From assembly GCA_029202545.1 (NCBI GenBank), contig CP119311.1, positions 2,294,001 through 2,358,000 of the forward strand: 64,000 nucleotides of DNA, given 5' to 3'. How positions within the stretch are numbered: position 1 is the first letter of the stretch; each line of letters opens with the position of its first letter. Of the stretch, positions 36,280 through 45,861 are shown piece by piece. The stretch is from Candidatus Pseudobacter hemicellulosilyticus (GTDB lineage Bacteria; Bacteroidota; Bacteroidia; Chitinophagales; Chitinophagaceae). The notes beneath the pieces were generated by a model. The model was given only the letters and a program-made list of their open reading frames with translations. It was not told where the DNA came from and searched no databases. The translations under genes and the position numbers were made by a program.

Positions 36280-37293
36280 TTAGCTGGATTCCCGGACCAG
36301 CAGCTCCGTTTTCAATACTTTGATGATCGGCTTCCAGTCGGCATTGTCCTTTTTGATGAGGTCCAGCACCTGCTGGGCGGCCGTCATGCCTATTTCTCTA
36401 ACTGGTTGAGCAATAGTGGTGAGGGAAGGAGACACCAGGCTGGAGGCATAGTCGTTGCTGAAGCCTACCACCGCTACATCTGCGGGTATGCGCAGCCCTC
36501 TTTTTTTGATCACCTGCATGGTCTCAATAGCGGTGGGGTCATTCACGGCAAAGATAGCGTCGGGCGGGTTGTCCAGGTTGAGCAGGTGGTTGACATAGAT
36601 CCGCGCCTTTGTTGTGTCCAGGTCGTAGTTGATGATCAGCTCTTCGTCAATCTCCAGTTTGTATTTTTTGAGGGCGGCAAAATAGCCGTTCAATCGTTTC
36701 TCGCTGATCTTAAGCGATAAAGGACCGCCCAGGTGGGCAATGCGTTTATAGCCGCGGCTGATCAGGTGTTCGGTGGCCAGGAAGGCGCCGTAGTAATCGT
36801 CCACAATCACTTTGGGGACTTCCATTTCATCGCAGACCCGGTTAAAGAAAACGAGGGGAATGCCTTTGCGCTGGAACACCTTAAAATGATCAAAGTTCTT
36901 GGTCTCCCTTGTCACTGATACCAGGAGCCCGTCCACCTGGCTGGCCAGCATCACTTTGGTATTGGCCACTTCGGTCTCATAGGTTTCGTCCGACTGACAG
37001 ATCACCAGATTGTAGCCGGCTTTGGTGGCCACTTCCTGTGCGCCGATAATAGCCTGCGGGAAATAGGAACTGTTGAATTCCGGTACAATAATGCCGATGG
37101 TATTGGTCTTATGGGTGATCAGGCTGATGGCAAGCATATTGCGCTGGTAGTCCAGCTGGCCGGCCAGCTCCAGTACTTTCTGGCGGGTTTCAGGATGTAC
37201 GCTGGGATGACCCGTTAATGCCCGCGATACCGTAGATTTGGAAATATGCAGCTCCCGTGCAATATCAAGAATGGTGATCTGGTGCTTTTTCAT
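36280..37293 (-). CDS. LacI-family transcriptional regulator
   Basis: A 337-residue protein with an N-terminal LacI helix-turn-helix (ITILDIARELHISKSTVSRALTG, the family ISKSTVSR core, residues 6-30), a hinge and a periplasmic-binding-protein-like sugar sensor (GIIVPEFNSSYFPQAI, DAIFAVNDPTAIETMQ, VAVVGFSND). It is divergent from susC2, and the strong nested palindrome at 37337-37379 lies between their starts. It presumably represses PUL2 and itself until a sugar effector binds. The effector is unknown. Confidence 0.95.
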   Translation of the reverse strand: MKKHQITILDIARELHISKSTVSRALTGHPSVHPETRQKVLELAGQLDYQRNMLAISLITHKTNTIGIIVPEFNSSYFPQAIIGAQEVATKAGYNLVICQSDETYETEVANTKVMLASQVDGLLVSVTRETKNFDHFKVFQRKGIPLVFFNRVCDEMEVPKVIVDDYYGAFLATEHLISRGYKRIAHLGGPLSLKISEKRLNGYFAALKKYKLEIDEELIINYDLDTTKARIYVNHLLNLDNPPDAIFAVNDPTAIETMQVIKKRGLRIPADVAVVGFSNDYASSLVSPSLTTIAQPVREIGMTAAQQVLDLIKKDNADWKPIIKVLKTELLVRESS

Positions 37294-37336
37294 ATAAGCG
37301 CTGTTAACGATGGGTACAATAGTACGATTAAATTCA

Positions 37337-37379
37337 TTTCATGGGAACATTCCCGCAAAATGGGAATGTTCCCATGAAA
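37337..37379. promoter_or_regulatory. Nested palindrome, candidate LacI operator
   Basis: TTTCATGGGAACATTCCC (37337-37354), a 7-nt spacer GCAAAAT, then the exact inverse (37362-37379). Each arm holds GGGAAC-ATTCCC, itself a near-perfect 12-bp palindrome of the AAC-GTT centred kind bound by LacI proteins, with a CA centre. The two centres are 19 bp apart. It lies 42 nt before the lacI ATG on one side and 67 nt before the susC2 ATG on the other. A second copy is at 53929. Operator assignment is inference. Confidence 0.75.
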
Positions 37380-37446
37380 AATTTTACCTGGTTTAGCAGG
37401 AATCCAGGCTGGTTAATCAGAAAATTGCAGGACGAACAATTGCTAT

Positions 37447-40400
37447 ATGAAAAGATTTCCCTTTCCGCTACCGACCTTGTGTCTACCCGCACATGCTTTA
37501 CGTTCCCCCGTGTTACGGTTTATCCCGGTATGTTGTTTGTTGTTGCTGACCCTGGCGGCCAGCGCCCAGCAGCCCTTTAAACACCTTACCGGTAAGATCA
37601 CCGATGAACAGAACCAGCCGGTGGAAGGCGCCAGCATTGCTTTTAAAAGCAAGAGCAACGCCAGCACCCAGACCAATGCCCAGGGGATGTATTCTATTCC
37701 CGTCAAAGATTCCGTCAACGTCATCCTGGTGATCACCTCCATCGGGTATAAACCCAAAGAAGTTTGGGTGGGCGCTGCCGCACGTGTCAAGAACATTGTG
37801 CTGGAAAGCGATATCACCGGACTGAATGATGTGGTGGTGATAGGCTATGGAACGGCAAAGAAAAAAGACCTTACCGGCGCTGTTTCCCGTGCCAATGTAA
37901 CAGATATGAAGAAGGCCCCTGTGGCGGCTTTCTCCGAAGCACTTGCCGGTCGCGTGGCCGGGGTGCAGGTCAGCTCCAATGATGGCCAGCCGGGTGAGGA
38001 GCTGAACATTGTGGTGCGTGGCAATAACTCTGTGACCCAGTCTAATGCACCTTTGTATGTGATCGATGGCTTCCCGATAGAAGATGCCGCCGCCAACCTC
38101 ATCAACCCTGAAGAGATTGAAAATATTGAATTCCTGAAGGATGCCTCCGCCACCGCCATCTACGGCGCCCGTGGCGCCAATGGCGTTGTGATCATCACCA
38201 CCAAAAAAGGGAAGACCGGCGCCGCTGTTGTTTCCTATGATGGCTGGGTGGGCCTCAACCAGGTGATCAAACGCATGGATATGATGAGCCCCTATGAGTT
38301 TGTCCAATACCAGCTGGAGCAGAACCCTACCGTAGGCGCCGCCCTGTACCTGAGAGATGGTAAAACAGTGGAGGACTACAGGAATGTGTCCGGCACCAAC
38401 TGGCAGGACGCCCTGTTCCGAAATGCGCTCACCCATAACCATAGCATCGCCATCCGGGGCGGGAGCGATAAGACCCGGTATTCTTTTTCCGGTAATATCC
38501 TGGACCAGCAGGGCACCATCCTGAACAGTGGTTTTAAACGCTACCAGGGCCGCCTGGTGTTGGACCAGCAGGTAAGCAATAAGCTCAAAGCCGGTGTCAA
38601 TATCAACTATACTTCCACCAAAAAATATGGTACAGTGGTCAGTGGCTCGGAAACCAGTCCCACAGCCAGTCTGATGTACAGTATCTGGGGCTTCCGTCCT
38701 GTTACCGGTGACTCAGCCACGGATGCCAATATGCTGGATATCCTGTTTGACCCCTCCATTGATCCTGCCACCGACCTGCGCATCAACCCGCTGCTGGCAA
38801 CGCAGAATACCTATAACCCGGTTTTCAACAATACCCTGATCATTAACTCGTACCTGGAATACAGCATTGTCAAAGACCTGGTGTTGCGGGTGACCGGCGG
38901 TGTTACCAAGGCCAATATCCGCCGGGAGATCTTTAATAATTCCAATACCCGCGCCGGTAACAAGAATACCAACGACAAGATGAATGGCTCCCTTTTCAAC
39001 TCGGAAGCCACCAACTTACTGAATGAGAATACGCTGACCTGGTCAAAGAAAATCAACAAGGTGCATAACCTGAAAGTGATGGCAGGGCTCAGCATGCAGG
39101 ACAGCAGGACCTTTACCAATGGCTATAGTGCTATCATGGTGCCCAATGAGTCCCTGGGCATTAATGGGCTGGGACAGGGTCAGCTCACCCAGGCCCCGGT
39201 ACGTGATCTTTCCAATGGGCTGCTGTCTTACCTCGGTCGTGTAGATTACAATTTCAAATCCAAATACCTGTTCACCGTTTCTTTCCGGGCTGATGGTTCG
39301 TCCAAATTCCCGAAAGATAACCGATGGGCTTATTTCCCCTCCGGCGCCATCGCCTGGCGTTTTACGGATGAATCTTTCATGAAAGGCGTGCCCCTGCTCA
39401 ATGATGGTAAGCTGCGCATTGGTTATGGCACCACCGGTAATAACCGGGTAGGGGACTATGCTTCTCTGACCTCCCTGGAAATACTGACTGCTTCGGGTTA
39501 CAGCACCGGTAACAGCGCGGGCCAGGGCATGGTGCCCACCAACCTGGGTAACTCCCAGCTGAAATGGGAAACCACCGCCCAGACCAATATCGGCCTGGAC
39601 CTCAGCTTCCTGAACAACAGGGTATCACTGACCACCGATTATTATTATAAAAAGACCAGCGACCTGCTCCTCAACGCCACCCTGGCGCCCAGTATGGGCT
39701 TCCTGACCGGCTACCGTAACGTAGGACAGGTATCTAATGAGGGCGTTGAGTTCACGCTCAATACCCGCAACATTGAGACAAAGAAATTCTCCTGGACCTC
39801 CAGCTTCAATATTGCTTTCAACCGCAACAAGGTACTGTCCCTGAATGATGATGAGCCCAGCATGGCTACCCGCGTTACCTGGGGTAATTTCAACAATGCT
39901 TATCCTTATATCGCCATCCCCGGCAAACCCATTGCCATGTTCTATGGTATGCTGTTCGATGGTGTTTACCAGTATAGTGATTTTGACCAGCAGGGTTCTT
40001 CCTATGTGCTGAAACAAGGCGTCCCCAACAATGGCAATCCCCGGGCAAATATTAAACCCGGCGATATAAAATTCCGGGATATCAATGGCGATGGCCAGGT
40101 AGATGATTATGACCTGACCATTATCGGTAATCCCAACCCCATCCATACCGGTGGTTTCAATAACAATTTCAGCTACGGCAATATTGACCTGAACGTTTTC
40201 CTGCAATGGAGCTATGGTAATGACCTGCTCAATGCCAACCGCATTGAGTTTGAAGGCGGCGATCCGGTGAGCAGGAACTCGCTCAATATGTTCAAGTCCT
40301 ATGCTGACCGCTGGACGCCGGACAATCCTTCCAACAGCCTGTACCGGGTAGGTGGTCAGGGACCGGCCGTTTATTCTTCCCGCACTATTGAAGATGGTTC

Positions 40401-40638
40401 TTTCCTGCGGTTGAAAACGGTTTCCCTGGGGTATAACCTGCCGGCCGCCAAACTGAAGACGGTTAAGATCAAAACGCTCAGGGTGTATGTAGCAGCGCAG
40501 AACCTGCTCACCTGGACCAATTATACCGGCCCCGATCCTGAGGTCAATACCCGCCCTTCGGCGCTGACGCCCGGTTTCGACTGGTCCGCCTATCCCAGGC
40601 CCAGGACCCTCACTGTTGGATTGAACATGACTTTTTAA
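37447..40638 (+). CDS. SusC/RagA TonB-linked transporter, without STN domain
   Basis: A 1063-residue outer-membrane importer. A long N-terminal signal ends near ASAQQPF (about 41), then a carboxypeptidase-regulatory-like domain (LTGKITDEQNQPVEGASI), TonB box LNDVVVIGYG, plug (PLYVIDGFPIED, SATAIYGARGANGVVII) and the barrel, ending in TVGLNMTF. Unlike SusC1 it has no STN domain, which agrees with local control by LacI rather than by FecR/ECF. susD2 begins 18 nt after its stop. Confidence 0.97.
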   Translation: MKRFPFPLPTLCLPAHALRSPVLRFIPVCCLLLLTLAASAQQPFKHLTGKITDEQNQPVEGASIAFKSKSNASTQTNAQGMYSIPVKDSVNVILVITSIGYKPKEVWVGAAARVKNIVLESDITGLNDVVVIGYGTAKKKDLTGAVSRANVTDMKKAPVAAFSEALAGRVAGVQVSSNDGQPGEELNIVVRGNNSVTQSNAPLYVIDGFPIEDAAANLINPEEIENIEFLKDASATAIYGARGANGVVIITTKKGKTGAAVVSYDGWVGLNQVIKRMDMMSPYEFVQYQLEQNPTVGAALYLRDGKTVEDYRNVSGTNWQDALFRNALTHNHSIAIRGGSDKTRYSFSGNILDQQGTILNSGFKRYQGRLVLDQQVSNKLKAGVNINYTSTKKYGTVVSGSETSPTASLMYSIWGFRPVTGDSATDANMLDILFDPSIDPATDLRINPLLATQNTYNPVFNNTLIINSYLEYSIVKDLVLRVTGGVTKANIRREIFNNSNTRAGNKNTNDKMNGSLFNSEATNLLNENTLTWSKKINKVHNLKVMAGLSMQDSRTFTNGYSAIMVPNESLGINGLGQGQLTQAPVRDLSNGLLSYLGRVDYNFKSKYLFTVSFRADGSSKFPKDNRWAYFPSGAIAWRFTDESFMKGVPLLNDGKLRIGYGTTGNNRVGDYASLTSLEILTASGYSTGNSAGQGMVPTNLGNSQLKWETTAQTNIGLDLSFLNNRVSLTTDYYYKKTSDLLLNATLAPSMGFLTGYRNVGQVSNEGVEFTLNTRNIETKKFSWTSSFNIAFNRNKVLSLNDDEPSMATRVTWGNFNNAYPYIAIPGKPIAMFYGMLFDGVYQYSDFDQQGSSYVLKQGVPNNGNPRANIKPGDIKFRDINGDGQVDDYDLTIIGNPNPIHTGGFNNNFSYGNIDLNVFLQWSYGNDLLNANRIEFEGGDPVSRNSLNMFKSYADRWTPDNPSNSLYRVGGQGPAVYSSRTIEDGSFLRLKTVSLGYNLPAAKLKTVKIKTLRVYVAAQNLLTWTNYTGPDPEVNTRPSALTPGFDWSAYPRPRTLTVGLNMTF

Positions 40639-40656
40639 TTGCCCAAACACTTGCAT

Positions 40657-42255
40657 ATGAAACGTAGCACGAGTACAATGAAACGATTTTTAGCAGGATG
40701 CCTCCTGGTTTCGCTGCTCGGCAGCTCCTGCACCAAACTGCTGGATAAAGGCCCCGACTTTGTAACACCCGATACTTATTTCAATACAGAAGACCAGCTG
40801 ATGAACAGCCTGAACGGTGTCTACAACCGGATGATAGATACCTATGGCCGGATGTACAGCCGCGGCCTCTTCAGCTACCTGGTGGTCAGTGATGAAGCTT
40901 TTTTCAAGAATATTTCCATCAACAATCTTCGGGTGAATGTGATGGATGCGGCTGACCTGGATATCAGTCGCGTCTGGGAGATCCCCTACGAAGGCATCAA
41001 CAGGGCCAACCTGCTGCTGGAGAATGTGGACCGGGTAAATATGGATACCCGCCAGCGCGATGCCATCAAAGGCGAAGCGCTCTTTATGCGCGGTTACTAT
41101 TATTACCTGCTGGCTGACCTGTTTGGACCTGTGCCGCTGAAACTGACTTCTACCCAGTCGGCCAATGACGCCTACCTGCCCCGTTCCCCGCTGGCCGATG
41201 TATATGCACAGATCGTGAGTGATATGAAGCAGGCGGAAGAGCTGGTGAATGAGATCGATTATTTCAAGTACAATGAAAGGATCTCCAAAACCGGCGTGCA
41301 GGCCATGCTGGCCCGGGTATTCCTGAAAATGGCAGGCGAGCCGCTGAAGGACCTGTCTAAATATGAAGAGGCGCTGACCTATGCCAACAAAGTGATCCAG
41401 TCCGGCAAACATTCCCTGAACACCAATTTCAAACAGATCTTCATCAATCATTCCCAGGATATCAATGAGACCAAAGAATGTATCTGGGAGGTGGGCATGT
41501 ATGGTAACAAGATCGGCAATATAGACCAGGCCGGATGGGTTGGTGTGGAGAATGGCATTGAATGTCCCGATGAAAGCATCGGTTATTCCGGCGGCGCTAT
41601 GCGCACTACGGCCAAGCTATACGACCTGTTTGGGACAAAAGATACCATCCGCAGGGACTGGAGTATTGCTCCCTACAAGTTTGTTACGGCCAGTGGCGTG
41701 ACGTCCAAATCCAATTTTACCGCCATCCAGATCTATGACCGCAATCCCGGAAAATGGAGAAGGGAATATGAAACCGGCACTAAGGCGCGGAGCTATAACT
41801 CCACCAATTTCCCCATGATCCGCTACTCCGATGTGCTGCTGATGAAGGCCGAGGCGGAGAACTATGTACATGGCGCTACGGCGGAAGCCTATGAAGCTAT
41901 CAATATGGTGAGAAGAAGAGGATTTGGTAAACCTGTTGATGCGCCGGATGTGGATGCCGATGTGCCAGCAGGTCTTGACCAGGTAGAGTTCCAGGAATTC
42001 CTGCAGAACGAGCGGCTCCGGGAACTTTGTTTTGAAGGCATCCGCAAACATGACCTGATCCGCTGGGGCCTGTATGTATCCGTGATGAATGAGCTGGGCA
42101 ATACCATTTCCACTACCGCCCCCACTTCGCCTACCAACTACCGCTCTTATGCCGGTAATGCAGGCAAAAATGTGACTGCCCGGAATGTGTTGTTCCCTAT
42201 TCCCAACACAGAGATCACCGTTAATAAACTCGTTTACCAAAACCCCGGCTGGTAA
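40657..42255 (+). CDS. SusD/RagB glycan-binding lipoprotein
   Basis: A 532-residue lipoprotein (LLGSSCTKLLDKGPD). Family blocks: KGEALFMRGYYYYLLADLFGPVPL, MIRYSDVLLMKAEAENY and the C-terminal LRELCFEGIRKHDLIRWG. I chose the ATG at 40657. The ATG at 40678 gives an equally good signal peptide, and an extension to 40639 would need a TTG. It pairs with SusC2 at the surface. Confidence 0.95.
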   Translation: MKRSTSTMKRFLAGCLLVSLLGSSCTKLLDKGPDFVTPDTYFNTEDQLMNSLNGVYNRMIDTYGRMYSRGLFSYLVVSDEAFFKNISINNLRVNVMDAADLDISRVWEIPYEGINRANLLLENVDRVNMDTRQRDAIKGEALFMRGYYYYLLADLFGPVPLKLTSTQSANDAYLPRSPLADVYAQIVSDMKQAEELVNEIDYFKYNERISKTGVQAMLARVFLKMAGEPLKDLSKYEEALTYANKVIQSGKHSLNTNFKQIFINHSQDINETKECIWEVGMYGNKIGNIDQAGWVGVENGIECPDESIGYSGGAMRTTAKLYDLFGTKDTIRRDWSIAPYKFVTASGVTSKSNFTAIQIYDRNPGKWRREYETGTKARSYNSTNFPMIRYSDVLLMKAEAENYVHGATAEAYEAINMVRRRGFGKPVDAPDVDADVPAGLDQVEFQEFLQNERLRELCFEGIRKHDLIRWGLYVSVMNELGNTISTTAPTSPTNYRSYAGNAGKNVTARNVLFPIPNTEITVNKLVYQNPGW

Positions 42256-42278
42256 TCCAGTCCCTAAAATAACTGACT

Positions 42279-43172
42279 ATGTCAAAGATCATCATAACTA
42301 CTTTCGCGGCAGCCCTGCTGATAACCGGCTGCGCCAAAGTGAAAGTAGGATCGGCCGACCTCAGCATTACCACTTCTTCCCAAACCTATAAAGTAGGAGA
42401 TACCATTACTTTCCAGCTGGAGGGTAATCCGGACAATATCATTTTCTATTCCGGCGACCTGGGTCATAACTATGAATACCGGACCCGCACCGCGGCAGAC
42501 AATGATCTCCAGGTGAATTTTAATACCTGGGTGCGCTATGGCGATCCGCTGAAGCGCAATCTCTACCTGATGGTGTCCAATGATTTTGAAGGCGTGTATG
42601 ATGTGGAGCATTTGCAGAAAGCCACCTGGCAGGATGTTACGCAGCTGGCAAATTTCTCCCTGGGGACGGACCAGACGCCTTCCGGCACTATAAGCTTGAA
42701 ACCTTTCCTGGGATCAGTGGATACGGCCCTGTTCTATGTAGCCTTCCGTTACCTGGATACTATGAATACCAAGGGGCAGAACAACTGGATCGTCCGGACA
42801 TTTTCTGCTGATAAGGTCTCGCCGGAAGGCAATGTCACCAATATGGCTGTCATGAGCTCGGGTGGCTGGAAAGCCATCAATGTGAAAAATACCAATAAGG
42901 TCTGGAGCATCACTACCGCCCAGTTGCAGATGCCTAACAGCGCAGCTACAGAAACGGATAATGAAGACTGGGTGATCACCAAAGGGTTCAGTGTGCGCCC
43001 TGTAGCGCCGGATGCTGGTGTAGCCTTGAAAAATATCAGTACCTTATTGCCTCAGTATAAACACGTGTATGAAACACCGGGTACTTATAAAGTAGTGTTT
43101 GAAGCTTCCAATGTGCGGTATAATGGGGAAGACAAGCTGGTCAAAGAAATGACGCTGACCATTACGCCGTAG
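42279..43172 (+). CDS. DUF5017-domain surface lipoprotein
   Basis: A 297-residue lipoprotein (LLITGCAKVKVG). The body matches the DUF5017 pattern that follows susD in many PULs: YKVGDTITFQLEGNPDNIIFYSGD near residue 40, with ATWQDVTQLANFSLGT and NNWIVRTF further on. Probably an accessory surface glycan-binding protein, with unknown specificity. It starts 23 nt after the susD2 stop. Confidence 0.86.
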   Translation: MSKIIITTFAAALLITGCAKVKVGSADLSITTSSQTYKVGDTITFQLEGNPDNIIFYSGDLGHNYEYRTRTAADNDLQVNFNTWVRYGDPLKRNLYLMVSNDFEGVYDVEHLQKATWQDVTQLANFSLGTDQTPSGTISLKPFLGSVDTALFYVAFRYLDTMNTKGQNNWIVRTFSADKVSPEGNVTNMAVMSSGGWKAINVKNTNKVWSITTAQLQMPNSAATETDNEDWVITKGFSVRPVAPDAGVALKNISTLLPQYKHVYETPGTYKVVFEASNVRYNGEDKLVKEMTLTITP

Positions 43173-43222
43173 TGCAGGGACCTGTGCAGCCCGTTGATTG
43201 CTGAATCCTAAAATCTGCAAAT

Positions 43223-45829
43223 TTGTATACGCTCAGAACGATCCTTTGTCCATTATGGTTGATAGTAGCCCTTCTGTCCGGGATCCCTGTTATTGCCCGG
43301 CAGACCAATACCGTGTCCCTGGCCAACGACCAGCTGTCGCTGAAATGGTCAAAGAAGGCCAATGGTTACCAGCTCCTGTCGGTATCAGTAAAAAAAGATG
43401 GACAATGGATCGCGCTGCCGCATCCTTCCGGCGCTTATACCATTCTGTATTCCCGGCAGCTGCCGGATAGTATCCCGTCGCCTGTCATCGGCGCCAATGG
43501 CCAGCCGGTAGTTTTTCCGGAGCCCCAGTACAGGTACCTGCATGGCACCTGGAAAGAAGCTACGGCGCCGGTGGAAATGAATACGGCCGGAACAGCGTAC
43601 CAGTTATACCCTTCCGCAGTCCGTAAGGAAAAGAACGGGCTGGTATTTGCCGGTGAAAATGCTTTTGTCACCTTCAAAGCCAGCTGGCAGCTGGACGCAG
43701 CCTTTGCCGGCGATGTCCGGGTACAGCTGGAAGTGACGGTAAAACAGGCAGGTTATTATTCTGTGGCCAGTCCAACCCTGGTCAACCTGAACAATACGCC
43801 TATTCAATGGGCCACCGTTCCCGGCATCTTCCAGGGCAATGCGCTCAACAATAATTTCATCAATGCTTTTGCATACGGGCATGGCCTGCCGGATAAACCT
43901 GTGGTGATCCGTGAACGGACCATTTCCACCCTGGCCTCCATTATTACCACCAGTGATGCTATCAGCCTGGCGGTGGTGCCGGAGCCGGGTACGGGCCGCG
44001 ATCCCTGGCAACAGGATCGTATTACGCAGAACAACTGGCGGGTTGGTCTCTCCCATATGAACCGGCAGGCCCAGCTGATGCCCACGGCCTATCACCCGGT
44101 ATTGGGTGAGGAAGGTTCACAACAGCAGAAAGGCAATACCATCCGCTTTGGCTTCCGCTATGTGCTGCAGCCGGGCGACTGGTACAGCGTCTTTAAACAT
44201 GCCGTGGAAGATATTTATCGTTTCTCCGATTTCCTGGCCCTGAAAGATACCCGCCGCTCCCTGACAGATCGTATCCTGGATATGCAGCGCTACGGCACAC
44301 AGGACAGCACTTCCATGTGGCAGGTATATGATTTTGAAGGATCGTCCATTGGCGCACAACGTTATCTCGGCGGAGTGCATGATTCCGATAAGGACGCCCT
44401 CAAAAATTCCGATTACGGCGCTATGTGGATGATGGCGAGGATTGCCAATGATACCGTACTCCAGCGGACAAGGCTGCCCTATGCCCGCAATTTCAAACTC
44501 AAACAGCAGCACCAGCAGCCAGGATTTTTCCAGGGCGCGGCTGCCGGACAATATTACCTGAGCAAAAGCAAAAAATTCACGGAAGAATGGGGCGCCTATT
44601 CCGAGCCCATCGGCACCACGTATTATATGCTGATGGATATGGGTAATATCCTGCTCTTTGAACCCAATGATACTGCGTTGCGCAAAGAGCTGCGGCTGGC
44701 GGCCGACCGGCTCCTGACCTGGATGCAACCCAATGGTCAATGGGTAGTAGCCTATGATAACGCTACAGAACAACCGCTGTTTACGGACGTGCAGGACCTG
44801 CGGCCAACTTTCTATGGCCTGATGATTGCCTATAACCTGTTGAAAGAAGAAAAGTACCTGACTGCCGCGTGCAAAGGGGCCGACTGGTACATCAGCAATG
44901 CTGTCAACAAAGGCTGGTTCCTCGGCGTATGCGGCGATGCCCGCTTTGCACCCGACTTTGCTACGGGGCAGAGTGTACAGGCCCTGCTGGACCTGTATGA
45001 GCTGACCAAAGACATTAAATACAAAGACGCAGCCCTCAAAGCGGCGCGTATCTATACTACTTCTATTTACACACATCCTGTTCCTTCTCTGCAACCCAAA
45101 ACGGTTAAAGGCATCGAAAGACTGGACTGGGAGATCAGCCAGGCCGGGCTGAGCTTTGAACATGGTGGCGCCCTTGGTTCGGCCAATCATGCCGGACCCA
45201 TTCTGCTGGCCAGTCATGCCGGGCTTTTTGTGCGGCTGTTCGCCCTCACACAGGATTCCCTTTTCCTGCAGATGGCCAGGGCGGCCGCCTGGGGCCGGGA
45301 TGCTTTTGTGGATCCTGCCACTGGCGTGGCCTCCTATTACTGGAACGCCATGAACAAAGGCGCCGGGCCTTTTCCACATCATGCCTGGTGGCAGATCGGC
45401 TGGATCACAGATTACCTGCTCTCTGAAGCTACCCTGCGTTCCAATGGTCAGCTGAGCTTTCCCCGTGGTTTTATCACCCCCAAAGTGGGGCCGCACCAGA
45501 CCTATGGTTTTGCGCCCGGTACTGTCCTGGGACAGCCGGCCGAACTATTGCTCAAAGCCGGTCTGCTGCAACTGGATAATTCCCGCATTGATCATTTTGC
45601 GGCTATCAACCGGCAACAGAAAAAATTGTACCTGGTACTACTGAACAATGCCGTAAAAGAAGAAACGGTAAAAGGCGTCATTCAATATAAGTATGCCGCA
45701 CTCAACGGCCAGCCTGCCCTGAAAGCCGGCTTATTGCAAGGCAATTTCATCGCCAGCCCGGACCAGCAGGGATTTACAGCTACTATTCCGGCCACAGGCA
45801 TCCAGGTGATCAGCATCGATCTTCAATAA
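43223..45829 (+). CDS. Toroid-like secreted protein A of PUL2 (candidate glycan-active enzyme)
   Basis: A protein of 868 residues with a TTG start at 43223; no ATG lies between the upstream stop (43202) and the signal peptide (ending near VIARQTN). The N-terminal half is beta-rich (to about 330, with VKQAGYYSVASPTL). The middle is a helical repeat with LLDLYELTKDIKYKDAALKAA near 595 and AYNLLKEEKYLTAACKGADWY, typical of alpha/alpha-toroid hydrolases and lyases. The C-terminus is beta-rich (RIDHFAAINRQQKKLYLVLLNN). It shares this layout with the proteins at 45862 and 54047. I cannot assign a family or catalytic residues. The gene is 50 nt after the DUF5017 gene. Confidence 0.72.
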   Translation: MYTLRTILCPLWLIVALLSGIPVIARQTNTVSLANDQLSLKWSKKANGYQLLSVSVKKDGQWIALPHPSGAYTILYSRQLPDSIPSPVIGANGQPVVFPEPQYRYLHGTWKEATAPVEMNTAGTAYQLYPSAVRKEKNGLVFAGENAFVTFKASWQLDAAFAGDVRVQLEVTVKQAGYYSVASPTLVNLNNTPIQWATVPGIFQGNALNNNFINAFAYGHGLPDKPVVIRERTISTLASIITTSDAISLAVVPEPGTGRDPWQQDRITQNNWRVGLSHMNRQAQLMPTAYHPVLGEEGSQQQKGNTIRFGFRYVLQPGDWYSVFKHAVEDIYRFSDFLALKDTRRSLTDRILDMQRYGTQDSTSMWQVYDFEGSSIGAQRYLGGVHDSDKDALKNSDYGAMWMMARIANDTVLQRTRLPYARNFKLKQQHQQPGFFQGAAAGQYYLSKSKKFTEEWGAYSEPIGTTYYMLMDMGNILLFEPNDTALRKELRLAADRLLTWMQPNGQWVVAYDNATEQPLFTDVQDLRPTFYGLMIAYNLLKEEKYLTAACKGADWYISNAVNKGWFLGVCGDARFAPDFATGQSVQALLDLYELTKDIKYKDAALKAARIYTTSIYTHPVPSLQPKTVKGIERLDWEISQAGLSFEHGGALGSANHAGPILLASHAGLFVRLFALTQDSLFLQMARAAAWGRDAFVDPATGVASYYWNAMNKGAGPFPHHAWWQIGWITDYLLSEATLRSNGQLSFPRGFITPKVGPHQTYGFAPGTVLGQPAELLLKAGLLQLDNSRIDHFAAINRQQKKLYLVLLNNAVKEETVKGVIQYKYAALNGQPALKAGLLQGNFIASPDQQGFTATIPATGIQVISIDLQ

Positions 45830-45861
45830 GCCGCCTGGTCTGAACTTCAAACGCTACCGCT

